A DNA stretch of 64,000 nucleotides from Solea solea (lineage: Eukaryota > Chordata > Actinopteri > Pleuronectiformes > Soleidae): positions 24,224,888-24,288,887 of the forward strand of contig NC_081139.1 in NCBI RefSeq assembly GCF_958295425.1. Direction: 5' to 3'. A program made the position numbers and the translations under genes. The first letter of the stretch is position 1, and every line of letters begins with the position of its first letter. Positions 62,248 to 64,000 of the stretch are shown piece after piece. The notes below the pieces were generated by a model. That model did not search any database and was not told the origin of the DNA. It worked only from the letters and a program-made list of their open reading frames with translations.

Positions 62248-63426
62248 CTGTAAGAGAGAGATAAAAAGATTATAAGAAGCCAGTGCTGGGGTGTAATCTA
62301 TTATTATCTCCTCTCGCATCAAATATCGTGTTTATGTTGGAAAATGCGTTGAATATATAGTGATTACAAAAAGGCAGCATGTTCCTGTAGCCTGTGGTAA
62401 CACTAATCCTTTTTTTTTATTAAAGATCCAGTATGCAACTTCTGTCAACAAAACACTGCTAGCTTGGTCCGAGGCTTGAAACTGCAACTTCCACACTTTT
62501 TAGAGCCACTCGTAGGGGGGCGGGACCTAATTTCCAGAATGTAAACAGTGTCCGCCATCTTTGCTAAGAGTTACACTAACAGGACCATGTGTAACTGGTG
62601 GGCACGTAACAAAGAAAAGAATGAAGATATTTCTGAAACTGAGGATTGGGAAACACAATTCTTAGGGATGTCCCGATACAACTTCTTTAGTTTTTATTTA
62701 TCCTTGTAGGATTTTAACAGATTTAACAGAAGTGAAATAAAATAAAAACCTCGAAACGAGCATATAAACAACTTCCAGGTAGCCTAACCACAGGAGCCCA
62801 ATGGGAGCAATGGAAGTGGAAGTTAAAAAAAAAAACAAATTTCATCACCAAAAATCCTTTTTAACTACAAATGCAAATTAATCCATAAAATGGATTTGTC
62901 GCCCAGTGACAGTACACCGTCTGTCTTGTATTAAAAATGTGTTGTTGTTTTTGTCGATTTCTGTACAGCACCTTCAATCTGCATTTGTGAATGGAGAGTG
63001 TCTTGCCTTGTGTTCTTACCAGTTGTGAAAACTCTGAATATATTGAATTAACAACAAGACACGTCCAGAAAGACAGACCCAGCTCGATCCACAACCATCC
63101 AACATGTCAACCTGTTTCTCAGTCTGTCTTGTTTCCCTGTCAGTTCAAAGCCCCCATGACATTTCTGCCGTTGTCTTACACATGCTGCGTTGCTGTATAG
63201 CACTTAGAGGTATTAACCTGTCAGAATATGAACTTCAAAGTTGTGTTTGAGATTTAACAAAACAAACTACTACTGCCAGTTACAGATAAAGTGTGCGTCC
63301 TCAGCAGTAATTCTAACATATGAGCCCTGAAAAGAGACTCATTTGTATGTAAGGAAGTGAGGAGGCAGAAAAGGGGATTTGGACTAAAAGTTCTGCCAAT
63401 TGTGAGGAGAAGAGGAAAGCATACTA
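62248..63426. other. Upstream of the myorg coding exon: intron or intergenic
   Basis: This is probably myorg first-intron DNA, given the acceptor at 62248. A GGGGCGGGACC GC-box-like word is at 62517-62527. TAGGGATGTCCCGATAC at 62663 looks like a solo hAT terminus. About 62420-62600 (CCAGTATGCAAC...GTCCGCCATCTTTGC) resembles a dispersed teleost repeat. No first exon was identified. Confidence 0.45.
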
Positions 63427-64000
63427 ATGGCCCTGTTCCACTATGGTCCCGGCTCGCCTCGCCTCGCCTCACCTCGGCACGGTTAAGGTTGCAACTCCAC
63501 TACAAAAAAGTACCTACTCAACGTGGGCGGAGTCATCACTGCACGGCTGCATTAATGCGACACACACAAACGAGTGACTAGTGACTTGTAAAGCAGTTGT
63601 TTTCAGTGTAACTGAATCATTAGAATCAGTTCATTAAAACTATTTGTTCAGTACTTCCTCCACGACCGGAGCACAGACTCTGTCTGACACAGTCACTGGA
63701 CTGAAATACAGCGGCAGGGTTTGTGATGCTGCTCACGATCAGCAGTGCTGTCGCTAAATACTCCTCTGTTAAATATTGAGATTTTAGACATTTCCCTGGT
63801 AGTTGTTGGAGATTAACCCACGTTTTTAGGATTGTTAAGTCTTTTTAACTGATCTACAGTTCAGCATTGTTCAGCTTGATTCTTGTGCGACATCTCTTCC
63901 TGTGACGACACTATGACCAATCAGTGCATCTAATCCACGCAATTGGAACTTGGCCAGAGCAGGTACTAAAAGGTACTTTTAACCCAAAACTAAAACTTTT
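63427..64000 (+). mobile_element. Palindromic MITE family, copy 5 (longest; runs off the window)
   Basis: It starts GGCCCTGTTCCACTATGGTC with a CGGCTCGCCTCGCCTCGCCT stretch and AAAAAAGTACCTACTCAACG. It continues through CTCCTCTGTTAAATATTGAG to AGAGCAGGTACTAAAAGGTA, the beginning of the right inverted end. It is non-coding. Comparison with the other four copies shows that those are partial. Confidence 0.7.

Noticed and set aside
1..64000. CRISPR array, phage, operon or bacterial mobile element
   Set aside because: No regularly spaced direct repeats with unique spacers, no compact co-directional genes and no ribosome-binding sites; the gene content is vertebrate.

Overview
This window looks like nuclear DNA from a bony fish, probably a spiny-rayed teleost. 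The signs are low gene density, many CA/GT, GATA and AT microsatellites, GT-AG introns, and abundant fragments of repeat families typical of teleosts: tRNA-derived SINEs, LINE 3' ends, Tc1/mariner and hAT elements. Nothing suggests bacterial or phage DNA: there are no operons, no ribosome-binding sites and no CRISPR array.

Only one protein-coding gene can be supported. It lies on the minus strand at the right end (about 59.6-62.25 kb) and is the fish ortholog of MYORG, a single-pass ER-membrane glycoside hydrolase of family GH31. Two coding exons splice in frame to give 684 residues. The membrane anchor, the FDAGE nucleophile motif and the IDRDS acid/base motif are all present. A 5'UTR exon precedes the start codon and carries an upstream ORF that overlaps the start. 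A long 3'UTR probably extends toward 57.3 kb.

The remaining 57 kb downstream of the gene, and 1.7 kb upstream, is non-coding as far as can be read. It holds: (1) decayed transposons, including a hAT-Charlie-like element nested in a SINE with an exact 8-bp target duplication (55.4-56.6 kb), a 486-bp hAT-type MITE with exact 8-bp duplications (44.76-45.25 kb), a palindromic MITE family with about five copies, a Tc1 relic, and several LINE and SINE tails; (2) simple-sequence tracts, including a roughly 480-bp polypyrimidine minisatellite (53.3-53.75 kb) and several G-tracts; (3) mixed-composition stretches free of recognised repeats that could be conserved regulatory elements (about 10.0-10.34, 38.0-38.3, 40.7-41.2, 47.96-48.2, 50.1-50.85 and 54.4-55.1 kb), though conservation cannot be seen in one sequence; (4) a perfect 21-bp hairpin at 20.8 kb.

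I found no convincing undescribed system. The most useful leads are the overlapping uORF in myorg, the coding-sequence intron in myorg, the 20.8 kb hairpin, and the nested hAT event that dates two insertions relative to each other. Calls of TE families rest on recognition of shared motifs, termini and target duplications, not on a database search.
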